From positions 62,001 to 126,000 of the forward strand of contig JANXSF010000020.1 of assembly GCA_025352795.1 (NCBI GenBank): a stretch of 64,000 nt of DNA, in the 5' to 3' direction. A program made the translations under genes and the position numbers. Positions 8,137 through 15,829 of the stretch are shown piece after piece. Every line of letters starts with the position of its first letter. Positions within the stretch are counted from its first letter, which is position 1. Under the pieces are notes generated by a model. That model had not been told where the DNA came from and did no database searches. It worked only from the letters and a program-made list of their open reading frames with translations. The stretch is from Acidobacteriota bacterium (GTDB lineage: Bacteria; Acidobacteriota; Terriglobia; Bryobacterales; Bryobacteraceae).

Positions 8137-9632
8137 CGGCTATACTGGTGTTGCATCTCCTGATCAATGCGGAGCGCCAACCCTTCTTTGTAACTATCGT
8201 ACGGTTGATACAAATTGCTGTGGTCGCGGTCTGGAACAATCTCACAGGCATCTTCCCTGCCCTTTGACGTCAGAAAACCGCAGAACAATTTGGCGGCTTC
8301 TTCCAGGTGAAAGGTATCGGCTGATCCGACGACTAATCGAATTTTCCCGCGCAACTTCGGACCCAGACGATCCCAATTTTCTTCCACGACGCGGCGGATA
8401 TCGTATCGAATCCAATACTGCTGCACTTCAGGATTTTGTTCCCCAGTGGCACGGTTAAACAACTTCAGCGGACGGCCATCGGGCCCCTTGGGGCTAAACA
8501 CCCAATCAAACGACGCCATCTGTCCGCCAACTGGCCCGGCCACTTCTTCTTGACGTACAAAATCGTTCATGCTGCCCACATCCTTACCAGCTTGGCGAAC
8601 CAACCAAACCGGCTTGCCATCCAGTTTTTGATACGCAAACTGAGGGGAACTGGGGGTGGCATCAATGCCTGTGAAGCTGTGGAAGTCCACTGGATCAGGG
8701 GCGGTGGGCCAAGTGCCTCCAAAGAAGTCAGGATAGGCCACCTGCAACCATAATGTGGACCAACCACCGGAGGAATGTCCGGTCAAGAATCGTGCACCGG
8801 GGTTGGGAACCAGCCGATATTTCTTTTCAAGAAATGGGATGAATTCCTGGGTGAGAGCGGCGCCCCAAGGACCGTTATTTACAGAGTCGGCGAATACGTG
8901 GTGGCCAGTGGGGAAGCTGGCATTCAGAAATACGTGAACCATTTCAAGATATTTACCGTCGTCGATTTGCTTACGAATATTTTCGCCCTGCGTCCAGGCC
9001 GCGCGATGCGTGCCACCAAAGCCATGCACTCGATAGCAGACCGGATAGCTGGTCTTCTTATGTTTGGCGTAGCTGGGCGGCAGCACAATGCCAGCTTGCA
9101 TGACTATAGGACGACCCCAGAAAGCGGTAAGCATCGGGCTGGTGAATTCCACCAATTCCACGCCATCCACTACTTTGGATGCCGGGCGCGGCGGAGTTAC
9201 TTTCGATATCGACAAGGCGATGGGAGCGGCAGTGGCCGGGTTCCAATCGGCGACAGCGATTACGGAGCTGTATAAATCGCCGGCATCCTGACCACCACTG
9301 GCAAAGCTGTGATTGGGATCCAGCAGCGCCATAAATTCCCACTCACCAGCGGGCGCTTCGGAAAATGGTTTGGGATAAGATTGCAGGTCGGGATTGAATT
9401 CGATCACTTGGCCTGGAGCGATGTTCTCAAACTCCATAGCAGCAAACCAAGTGGCCCCGGGAGTGAAGCTAGTTGTGATGCGTTCACGATTCTTGATGCC
9501 TTTGGCCATTAAAACAAACAGACGGCCAGAGCCACCTTTGGGAGCAATAGCAGGATCGAGTGTGATGTGAAAGAGAGGCTTGGCTTGGCACAATGTCGCC
9601 AGCAACAAGAAGGCAGGCAGAAAATAGCGCAT
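8109..9632 (-). CDS. secreted esterase D-like alpha/beta hydrolase
   Basis: A 507-residue protein with a signal peptide (MRYFLPAFLLLATLCQA) and, after an N-terminal beta-domain of about 170 residues, an esterase (PF00756-type) domain. The nucleophile elbow is GHSSGGW; the oxyanion region YPVCYRVHGFGGTHRAAW precedes it, and the catalytic His is probably in PDRDHSNLYQPYDSY near the C-terminus, with an acid in VVGSADTFHLEEA. Exported esterases of this type act on carbohydrate esters or feruloyl/enterochelin-like substrates; which one is unknown. It follows the hypothetical 9637-10242 gene on the same strand with a 4-base gap, so the two may be co-expressed. Confidence 0.82.
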   Translation of the reverse strand: MRYFLPAFLLLATLCQAKPLFHITLDPAIAPKGGSGRLFVLMAKGIKNRERITTSFTPGATWFAAMEFENIAPGQVIEFNPDLQSYPKPFSEAPAGEWEFMALLDPNHSFASGGQDAGDLYSSVIAVADWNPATAAPIALSISKVTPPRPASKVVDGVELVEFTSPMLTAFWGRPIVMQAGIVLPPSYAKHKKTSYPVCYRVHGFGGTHRAAWTQGENIRKQIDDGKYLEMVHVFLNASFPTGHHVFADSVNNGPWGAALTQEFIPFLEKKYRLVPNPGARFLTGHSSGGWSTLWLQVAYPDFFGGTWPTAPDPVDFHSFTGIDATPSSPQFAYQKLDGKPVWLVRQAGKDVGSMNDFVRQEEVAGPVGGQMASFDWVFSPKGPDGRPLKLFNRATGEQNPEVQQYWIRYDIRRVVEENWDRLGPKLRGKIRLVVGSADTFHLEEAAKLFCGFLTSKGREDACEIVPDRDHSNLYQPYDSYKEGLALRIDQEMQHQYSRYLGKSKRR

Positions 9633-9636
9633 GCCT

Positions 9637-10242
9637 CTATTTTCGACGAGCGCGAATGGTTTGGCTAGCGGAAACTACTTCAGCAGCAAATTTAGGATAG
9701 GATTTGGCGAACTCTTCCAACTCTTCGGCATCCGACGCTTTGCCGATCAGCGCGATCGCCTTAATGACGTCTTTCACGGTATCCTGTTTGGGGAGAATCG
9801 CGGCAACCCGTTGGCCGGGCTTGAAACTGCCTTCGTCCGATTGGTAATAGCGCAGCACCTTACCGTTGATTGGGCTGAGAATATTTTCGGCGGTCAGGGT
9901 AGCGATGGTCTCACCGATGCGAACAGATTTCCCCGGCACAATAATCGGTTGCAGATTTCCGGTACCGGTGGCAAAGATAGTTTGAGGGTAAAGGGAAGCG
10001 ATTAGAGCGCCCCGACCGGTTGCATCATTGGCGTGAGCCAGACGGATAGCGGCCATGCGGCGAACCTCCACATCATCCTGTTCCAGCAGATTGCGAAGTT
10101 GTTCTACGTTCAGGGAAGTGACGCTTGCTTCGCGTGCCTGTTGGGCGCGACGAAAGTCAATTTCCTTGCGGACATCGCCACGCTTGAACCAGATCAAGGT
10201 AGAAAGTGCGGCAAGTAGAATAGCGACCAGAAACCACTTCAT
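9637..10242 (-). CDS. membrane-anchored protein with lipoyl-like barrel between HEAT-like helices
   Basis: I do not recognise a named family. The 201 residues start with one membrane anchor (MKWFLVAILLAALSTLIWF). Residues 45-85 read as a HEAT-like helical pair (LRNLLEQDDVEVRRMAAIRLAHAND). Residues 97-150 look like a biotinyl/lipoyl-type barrel as in efflux adaptors (PIIVPGKSVRIGETIATLTA, then ILSPINGKVLRYY and FKPGQRVAAILP), without the modified lysine motif. The last 45 residues are again helical (VIKAIALIGKASDAEELEEFAKSYP). A periplasmic scaffold or adaptor role is possible but is only inference. The gene is 4 bases upstream of the esterase start. Confidence 0.7.
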   Translation of the reverse strand: MKWFLVAILLAALSTLIWFKRGDVRKEIDFRRAQQAREASVTSLNVEQLRNLLEQDDVEVRRMAAIRLAHANDATGRGALIASLYPQTIFATGTGNLQPIIVPGKSVRIGETIATLTAENILSPINGKVLRYYQSDEGSFKPGQRVAAILPKQDTVKDVIKAIALIGKASDAEELEEFAKSYPKFAAEVVSASQTIRARRK

Positions 10243-10271
10243 TCAATTATCAAGTCTCCGGAAATGATTAA

Positions 10272-10299
10272 GGGCGCCAAAGCAGATGCTCTGGCGCCC
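10272..10299 (-). terminator. hairpin downstream of rpsU
   Basis: An 8-base perfect stem GGGCGCCA / TGGCGCCC (10272-10279 with 10292-10299), extended inside by AGC/GCT around an AGAT loop. On the minus strand it comes 25 bases after the rpsU stop and is followed by a weak T-rich stretch (TTAATCATTT). Likely the rpsU terminator. Confidence 0.6.
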
Positions 10300-10324
10300 C
10301 ATAAACGAAGGGAAAACAAAGACT

Positions 10325-10522
10325 CTATTCGATGTCTTTGCTTCTCTTTTTTCGATTGCGTTTCCGCGCTAGGGCTTCCTTGGTACGGCGCTTCTCGCCC
10401 GGCTTGAGGTAAAAGGAGTGACGCTTGATCTCCTTAATAATGTCCTCTTGCTGGACTTTCCGCTTGAAGCGGCGTAATGCGCTTTCCAGGGTCTCCCCGT
10501 CTTGCACGAGTACTTCAGCCAA
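10325..10522 (-). CDS. rpsU: 30S ribosomal protein S21
   Basis: The 65-residue product is a typical bacterial S21: MAEVLVQDGETLESALRRFK, then KEIKRHSFYLKPGEKRR and a basic tail of Arg and Lys. S21 sits near the anti-SD region of 16S rRNA and takes part in mRNA binding on the 30S subunit. The start codon is a TTG at 10522 with a strong SD (AGAGGTGA) seven bases upstream, which decides the start. It is a single-gene unit: a leader hairpin lies upstream (10558-10578) and a terminator-like hairpin downstream. Confidence 0.96.
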   Translation of the reverse strand: MAEVLVQDGETLESALRRFKRKVQQEDIIKEIKRHSFYLKPGEKRRTKEALARKRNRKKRSKDIE

Positions 10523-10557
10523 TCGAATTCACCTCTCAGTCGTGGTTAAATTGAAAT

Positions 10558-10578
10558 GCCTTGCCCAGTGGGCAAGGC
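10558..10578 (-). terminator. perfect hairpin between the 10616 gene and rpsU (terminator or leader attenuator)
   Basis: A perfect 9-base stem GCCTTGCCC / GGGCAAGGC with a 3-base loop. On the minus strand it is followed by ATTTCAATTT. It lies 37 bases after the stop of the coiled-coil gene, so it can be its terminator. A TATAAG at 10596-10591 lies just upstream of it, in which case the hairpin would sit at the very 5' end of the rpsU transcript and could attenuate rpsU. Confidence 0.65.
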
Positions 10579-10615
10579 AGATCCACCAAACTTATAGGAT
10601 AGCAGACACTTACGA

Positions 10616-11500
10616 CTAACGGGCGCTGGTGACCTTGGGTGTAGACAAATAGCCGATGATTACATCTTTACTCACCTTGTTCACCACAATTTCGTAGGGC
10701 TGTTTGGCTTTGGAAGTGTAAAACTGCAAGGGCTCGTTAATCGATTTATCTTTCTTTTCCGTCATTAAATCGTCCGCTAGCACTTCAACGGTGAATTTAT
10801 TCTTCTTGATGTCGGTCTTCTTGAGCAGCATGGAAATGTCGCCGACACGCTGCGGATCTTTGGTCTTCCCCAGCTTAAATTCGGTGATATTCCGTTCGCC
10901 CAAAGCCCGCAGTGCGGAAATTTCACCGGAGTTGGTGGCAATTTTCATACCCGCACCATCCAGATCTCCACGCACGGTTTTCAACGAGACTATGGTTTTA
11001 TCCAGTTCGGTCTTGTTGTTGGCCACATCGGTTTTGACTGTGCCCACTTCGGTCTTCACTGCGCCTACTTCGGTGGATACCGCTCCAATCGCCGTTTTTG
11101 CTTCATTGGCAGCTTCGCCAATCTTGGTGGTCAGCGCGGCTTCCGCCTTTTTCTGTTCCGCTTCCAGCTTATGGGCTAAGGTTTCGGCATACTTTTCAGC
11201 GTCCACCTTGGCTTGGCCAGAGGACATTTGCGCCGACCGTCGAGCAGTCTCTAATTGATCCTGCAACTGAATGAGTTGTTTCTTGCTGGTAGCAACGGAA
11301 ATAGAAGATGTCTGCCTGACTGTGGAAATTTCCTCAGTAAACGCTTCTTTGGTCTTGGCAATATCATCTTTGGTCTTATCAAATTGAAGGAACAGGTAAA
11401 CGTTCGATGCTATAAGGGCAAGTACTGCGCCAAACAGGACTGGAATCTTGGCCCCTCCCGAAGGTGGTTGAGGGTATACGGGAACAGGATTTTCACTCAT
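10616..11500 (-). CDS. membrane-anchored coiled-coil protein
   Basis: I do not recognise a named family. The product has about 294 residues: a Pro-rich cytoplasmic N-terminus (NPVPVYPQPPSGG), one membrane segment (IPVLFGAVLALIASNVYLFL), and a long coiled coil from about residue 45 to 200 with Lys/Glu/Ala heptads and a short TEVGAVKTEVGTVKTDV repeat. A folded C-terminal part follows (LLKKTDIKKNKFTVEVLADD, then PLQFYTSKAKQPYEIVVN). The ATG at 11500 is chosen because of an AAGGAAG SD; an upstream in-frame ATG at 11569 lacks one. The topology resembles cell-envelope spacers or tethers, but this is inference. Confidence 0.78.
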   Translation of the reverse strand: MSENPVPVYPQPPSGGAKIPVLFGAVLALIASNVYLFLQFDKTKDDIAKTKEAFTEEISTVRQTSSISVATSKKQLIQLQDQLETARRSAQMSSGQAKVDAEKYAETLAHKLEAEQKKAEAALTTKIGEAANEAKTAIGAVSTEVGAVKTEVGTVKTDVANNKTELDKTIVSLKTVRGDLDGAGMKIATNSGEISALRALGERNITEFKLGKTKDPQRVGDISMLLKKTDIKKNKFTVEVLADDLMTEKKDKSINEPLQFYTSKAKQPYEIVVNKVSKDVIIGYLSTPKVTSAR

Positions 11501-11672
11501 TGACGATCTTCCTTTTCGCAAGTGGTTGGCTGGAAAGCCATTACAGACTTCCCACAGTATAACATTCACCTCTTTATATGCGGCGAAGGCCCAATAGGTT
11601 TCACAACAATCACCGGAGTACTAGTGTTGATCAATTTTCAACTTAGGGCCAGACCCTTAGCATGCCGCGCTA

Positions 11673-11701
11673 TTGAGAACAAAAACTACCGCCGATAGAC
11701 A
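11673..11701 (+). promoter_or_regulatory. candidate promoter of the peptide ABC operon
   Basis: TTGAGA (11673-11678), a 17-base spacer and TAGACA (11696-11701) lie directly before the ATG at 11707. Transcription from this promoter would start at or within a base of the start codon, and there is no SD, so the first permease may be translated from a leaderless mRNA. Confidence 0.45.
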
Positions 11702-11706
11702 AACGT

Positions 11707-12573
11707 ATGTCCGTCTTGCGTGCATTGGGCCGAATATTGTTGGTGGTTGTTGCCGGTGGATTCCTGGCCCAGGCTCTAATTGTGTTTGCCCCTGGTTACA
11801 GTGCCGATGAACGGGAACTGGACCCCGGCTTATCCGCCGAAACCCGCCAGACAATGTTGCAGGAAAAGGCAAAGGATCGCCAACTGTTGGGAAATTATGG
11901 AAGGTTTCTGTCGGGATTAGCTCGCGGAGAACTGGGGACATCCCGTTCGTTAGGGCGTCCGGTGAAAGAACTTTTGGAAGATCGACTGCCAGTCACGCTG
12001 CTTGCCATTGCAAAATCAGTGACCTTGGGTTGGTGTTTAGGATTCACACTGGCGGTGATCTGCTTCGCCTATCCTGGGTCGCCGATTGAAACTTTAGGGT
12101 TAGTATCTACGAATTTGTTGCTCTGTCTTCCTGCGGCGTTAATGGCCCTACTGCTATTGATATGGGGAGACGCCAGAGGCAGTGCCGGTGTCTGGGTGGT
12201 GGCTTTGGCATTAACTCCCAGAATTTTCAGATATAGCTACAACTTGCTGCGCCAATCCCACGAATCGCCACACGTGCTTTTGGCGATGGCCAAAGGTTTG
12301 GGGCCGATCCGAATTTTGTTTCACCACGTTATTCCTCCCATTGCTGGCCAACTGATCGCACTGGTGGGTCTATCGGTCAGCTTAGGCTTAAGTGCCGCTA
12401 TCCCCGCAGAGGTGGTTTTGGACATTCCAGGTATAGGTCAATTAGCTTGGCAAGCTGCCCTAAGCCGGGACTTGCCCCTGCTTGTGAATCTTACCTTTGT
12501 GGTGGCGCTGATTGGGACCACGGCCAATGCTCTATCGGACTATTTGCTTGCCGAGACGGTGCCAGGGCAATGA
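11707..12573 (+). CDS. peptide/nickel-type ABC transporter permease (DppB-like)
   Basis: A 288-residue inner-membrane permease of the BPD_transp_1/DppB family, slightly shorter than usual. An N-terminal helix (ILLVVVAGGFLAQALIVFAPG) is followed by a periplasmic loop with the FLSGLARGELGTSRSLGRPV block typical of DppB, then five more membrane helices. The EAA loop that contacts the ATPase is seen in AMAKGLGPIRILFHHVIPP. First gene of a four-gene transporter operon; it ends in an ATGA overlap with the next permease. Confidence 0.9.
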   Translation: MSVLRALGRILLVVVAGGFLAQALIVFAPGYSADERELDPGLSAETRQTMLQEKAKDRQLLGNYGRFLSGLARGELGTSRSLGRPVKELLEDRLPVTLLAIAKSVTLGWCLGFTLAVICFAYPGSPIETLGLVSTNLLLCLPAALMALLLLIWGDARGSAGVWVVALALTPRIFRYSYNLLRQSHESPHVLLAMAKGLGPIRILFHHVIPPIAGQLIALVGLSVSLGLSAAIPAEVVLDIPGIGQLAWQAALSRDLPLLVNLTFVVALIGTTANALSDYLLAETVPGQ

Positions 12574-13385
12574 AACTGCGCCGAATTATTGCGTGCCTAC
12601 TCATCGGATTAGCGGTGCTTTTGCTGGGTGCCCGCTGGGTGGCCCCGCACGGGTATGAACAGCAGTTTCGCGACTTCATTGCGGCAAGTCCGACCAAAGA
12701 ATTCCCGTTGGGCACTGACGCCCTGGGTCGGGATCGGTTGGCCAGACTTCTGTATGGAAGTAGACTTTCCCTCTTGCTAGCTCCAGCGGCGGCCGCCGTA
12801 TCTGTTTTCCTGGCGGCCTTAATCGGCGGCTTGGCGGCATTTGCCGGTAAACGGTGGGAGCGGGCCATTCTACTGGCAACGGACCTTACCCTATCCCTAC
12901 CCTGGCTATTTTTGATTCTCACCATCCGCGGAGCCATGCCACTGGATGTGCAGCCAGAGATTTCCGTGTTGATTACATTTCTGGTGCTGGGGTTACTGGG
13001 CTGGGCTGGGCCGGCACGCGTGGTCCGGGCTGGTGTAAAAAAAATCATTGCGTCCGATTTTGTCTTTCAGGCAAACGCCATGGGAACTCCGCCAAGACGC
13101 ATATTTTTTCACTATATTCTTCCGAATGTCCGTCCATTGCTTTTTGCGCAATTCTGGATTTCTTTACCTGTTTTCATCCTCAGCGAGGCAAACCTGGGGG
13201 CCATGGGATTAAGCGTATCCGAGCCGATGCCCAGTTGGGGAAACCTATTGCGGGAGTTGGAATCACAAACCAGCGCCCTGGAACACCCATTGCAGAATTG
13301 GTGGTTACTAGCACCCATTGTGTTGCTGGTAGGAGTTGTAAGTTTATTACAAGTTTGGCAGCAACGACCGAAAGGATCTTTATGA
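12570..13385 (+). CDS. peptide/nickel-type ABC transporter permease (DppC-like)
   Basis: A 271-residue second permease. It shows the DppC landmarks: N-terminal helix, FPLGTDALGRDRLARLLYGSR, then five or six helices and an EAA loop (ANAMGTPPRRIFFHYILPN) and the GLSVSEPMPSWGNLL block near the end. The start at 12570 overlaps the dppB-like stop by four bases; a longer in-frame extension to 12447 lies inside the previous gene and is rejected. The stop overlaps the start of the binding-protein gene in the same ATGA way. Confidence 0.92.
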   Translation: MKLRRIIACLLIGLAVLLLGARWVAPHGYEQQFRDFIAASPTKEFPLGTDALGRDRLARLLYGSRLSLLLAPAAAAVSVFLAALIGGLAAFAGKRWERAILLATDLTLSLPWLFLILTIRGAMPLDVQPEISVLITFLVLGLLGWAGPARVVRAGVKKIIASDFVFQANAMGTPPRRIFFHYILPNVRPLLFAQFWISLPVFILSEANLGAMGLSVSEPMPSWGNLLRELESQTSALEHPLQNWWLLAPIVLLVGVVSLLQVWQQRPKGSL

Positions 13386-15019
13386 GCTTGATTCTGATTC
13401 CATTTCTACTCGCCGCCGCTGCTACTCCGGCGGAATTGAGCGCGTCAAAGATTCTAACTGGCGGTGAACTCCGTTTCGTCCTGCCTTCTGAGCCCAAAAC
13501 ATTGCATCCTTTGCAGGTGTCTGACGAATCGGGGGAACTGATTCGATATCTGACGTCGGGGTCACTGGTACGGCTGAACCGGGTATCGCAGAAGATTGAA
13601 CCGGAACTGGCCGAATCGTGGAAGCTGGGGGATAACGGGGCGCAAATCACCTTCCAATTGCGCAAGGGATTGAAATACTCGGATGGATCTCCTTTCGATT
13701 CCGCCGATGTAGTTTTCACCATTCAAAAGCTACTGGACAAAACCATGGTTTCCCCTGCAGCGGAATCTTTCCGACCCGAAACAGGCACGGTGGAAGTGAA
13801 AGCGTTGGGAGCAACCACGGTGGTGGTCAAATTCCCAAGCCATGTTGCGGGAGTGGAACGGCTTTTTTCAGGCCTTTCCATACTATCTTCCCGCTCTCCA
13901 AAAAAAGAAGCAGTGGGCTTGGGTCCGTTTGTGATTGCCGAATCAAAAGCGGGATCGTTCCTGCGCATGACCAGGAATTCCAACTATTGGAAGAAGGATA
14001 GTAACGGGCGACAACTTCCTTACCTGGATGGAATCCGTGTGGAGTTCCAACGAAATCGTGATATTGAACTGTTGCGATTTCAAAAGGGCGAGCTGGATTT
14101 GGTAAGCAACCTGGAACCAGAAGCCTTTGAAAAGTTGAAGACCAATCCAGCGGTAACCAGTCTGGATTTGGGAACTTCGTTGGATGCAACACAGCTTTGG
14201 TTCAATCAGGTCCCCACAGCACCAATTGGAGCGTACAAAAAGGAATGGTTCGGATCGCAAGCATTTCGCCTGGCAATTTCAGAATCCATCAATCGAAAGG
14301 ATATGGCCAGGGTTGTGTATCACGGCTTTGGAGTTCCCGCGGCTGGGTCAATCTCACCGAGCAATATTTTCTGGTACGCAAACGAGTTGAAGGCTCAGGA
14401 GTTTCAGCCAAAAGCAGCATTGGCTCGCTTACAAAAAGAGGGCTTTCGTTTAGATGGGGAGCAGTTGAAGGACAAAGGCGGCAACCTCGTGGAATTCACC
14501 ATTGTCACCAATACCGGCAACAAAGTAAGAGAGCGGCTGGCGGCCATGATTCAGGCGGATTTGCGGCAAATGGGCATCAAAGTGACGGTAGCGGCGCTGG
14601 ACTTCCCTTCCCTGATTGAAAGAATCATGCGGACCTTTAACTATGAAGCTTGTTTGTTGGGTGTGGTGAATACGGACCTGGACCCTTCTTCGCAAATGAA
14701 CTTTTGGCTCAGTTCCGGTTCCAGCCACGCTTGGAATCCCAATCAAAAGACACCAGTCACAAGCTGGGAAGCAGACATTGATAAATGGATGCGGTTGCAG
14801 TCTAAAGAAATTGATCCGAAGAAGCGGAAAGCAGCTTTTGACAAGGTTCAGGTGATTGCAGCGCTGCAATCGCCGATCATCTATCTGATTAATAAGCGCA
14901 CTTTGGGAGCAGCATCTCCTCGTGTAAAAAACCTGAAACCAGCCATTCTTCCGCCACACATGGTGTGGAACATTGAAGAAATCTATTTTGCCGAAGGGGC
15001 GGGGAAAGTCGCCAAATAG
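13382..15019 (+). CDS. ABC transporter substrate-binding protein, family 5
   Basis: A 545-residue periplasmic binding protein (SBP_bac_5) that should deliver peptides or similar solutes to the permeases. It has a signal peptide (MSLILIPFLLAAAATPA) without a lipobox, then the family start LRFVLPSEPKTLHPLQVSDE, LAESWKLGDNGAQITFQLRK, LKYSDGSPFDSADVVFTIQK and the FRLAISESINRKDMARVVYH block. The ligand cannot be read from sequence. The ATG at 13382 overlaps the dppC-like stop; the open frame extends back to 12854 but that part is inside the permease gene. Confidence 0.93.
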   Translation: MSLILIPFLLAAAATPAELSASKILTGGELRFVLPSEPKTLHPLQVSDESGELIRYLTSGSLVRLNRVSQKIEPELAESWKLGDNGAQITFQLRKGLKYSDGSPFDSADVVFTIQKLLDKTMVSPAAESFRPETGTVEVKALGATTVVVKFPSHVAGVERLFSGLSILSSRSPKKEAVGLGPFVIAESKAGSFLRMTRNSNYWKKDSNGRQLPYLDGIRVEFQRNRDIELLRFQKGELDLVSNLEPEAFEKLKTNPAVTSLDLGTSLDATQLWFNQVPTAPIGAYKKEWFGSQAFRLAISESINRKDMARVVYHGFGVPAAGSISPSNIFWYANELKAQEFQPKAALARLQKEGFRLDGEQLKDKGGNLVEFTIVTNTGNKVRERLAAMIQADLRQMGIKVTVAALDFPSLIERIMRTFNYEACLLGVVNTDLDPSSQMNFWLSSGSSHAWNPNQKTPVTSWEADIDKWMRLQSKEIDPKKRKAAFDKVQVIAALQSPIIYLINKRTLGAASPRVKNLKPAILPPHMVWNIEEIYFAEGAGKVAK

Positions 15020-15028
15020 GGCAAGTCT

Positions 15029-15829
15029 ATGGGATTGACTCCACTACTTTCGTTGTATCTGACGGCGGAATACCCTGGCAAGGGGACCGTCCTCAATGGG
15101 GTGAGCCTGGACGTTCAAGCGGGCGAAATTCTGGGACTGGTGGGACAAAGCGGGTCGGGAAAAAGCACTCTGGCGCTGTCCATTTTGCGGCTGCTGCATT
15201 TCAAGGGAGGCAGTGATTCAGGCAGTATTCTGTTTCGCGAAACAGACTTAATGAAAGCCAGCGAAAAGGACATGCGGAAACTGCGCGGCAAGGACATCAG
15301 TTTGGTGATGCAAAGCCCGCTCGCATCCCTCAACCCCTCCATGACCGTAGGAAATCAGTTACTGGAAGCATGGCGAGCTCATTCTAAGTTGGATGGCACG
15401 CAGGTGATTATGGAAACGCTGCGTCAAGTCAGTCTCTCGGTAGACGTTGCCTTTCTCAACCGCTATCCAACACAGCTCAGCGTGGGGCTGGCCCAACGAG
15501 TCCTAATCGCGATGGCCGTGCTGCATAAACCGGCACTGTTGCTGGCCGATGAGCCCACCAGCGCTCTTGATGCGCTTACCCAGGCTGAAATATTGGAGCT
15601 GTTTGCCCGGTTGAATCGCGAAAATGCTACGGCCATGCTCTATGTGTCGCACGATTTGCTTTCGGTGGCATCGCTGTGCCATCGCATCGCCATTTTGCAT
15701 GAGGGCAGAATTGTGGAACAAGGGGAACCGAAGGACATCTTTGAAAATCCGCAGCATGAGTACACCCGCAAGCTGGTGAACGCGGTACCCACATTACGAT
15801 TCAAATCACGGGAGTTGATTCCGGCTTAA
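15029..15829 (+). CDS. ABC transporter ATP-binding protein (DppD-like)
   Basis: A 266-residue ATPase. Walker A is GQSGSGKST, the Q-loop is LVMQSPLASLNPSM, Walker B is LLLADEPTSALD and the H-loop is YVSHDLLSV. The signature motif reads LSVGLAQR, where most family members have LSGGM/QQR; the Gly-to-Val change is unusual. The C-terminal ENPQHEYTRKLVNAVP is the oligopeptide-ABC extension. Only one ATPase is encoded, so it either forms a homodimer or pairs with one from elsewhere. Its stop codon shares a base with the start of the HD-GYP gene (TAATG). Confidence 0.92.
   Translation: MGLTPLLSLYLTAEYPGKGTVLNGVSLDVQAGEILGLVGQSGSGKSTLALSILRLLHFKGGSDSGSILFRETDLMKASEKDMRKLRGKDISLVMQSPLASLNPSMTVGNQLLEAWRAHSKLDGTQVIMETLRQVSLSVDVAFLNRYPTQLSVGLAQRVLIAMAVLHKPALLLADEPTSALDALTQAEILELFARLNRENATAMLYVSHDLLSVASLCHRIAILHEGRIVEQGEPKDIFENPQHEYTRKLVNAVPTLRFKSRELIPA

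Noticed and set aside
12854-13381. N-terminal extension of the ABC binding protein frame
   Set aside because: It lies entirely inside the DppC-like permease in another frame; the signal peptide starts at 13382 with an ATGA overlap.
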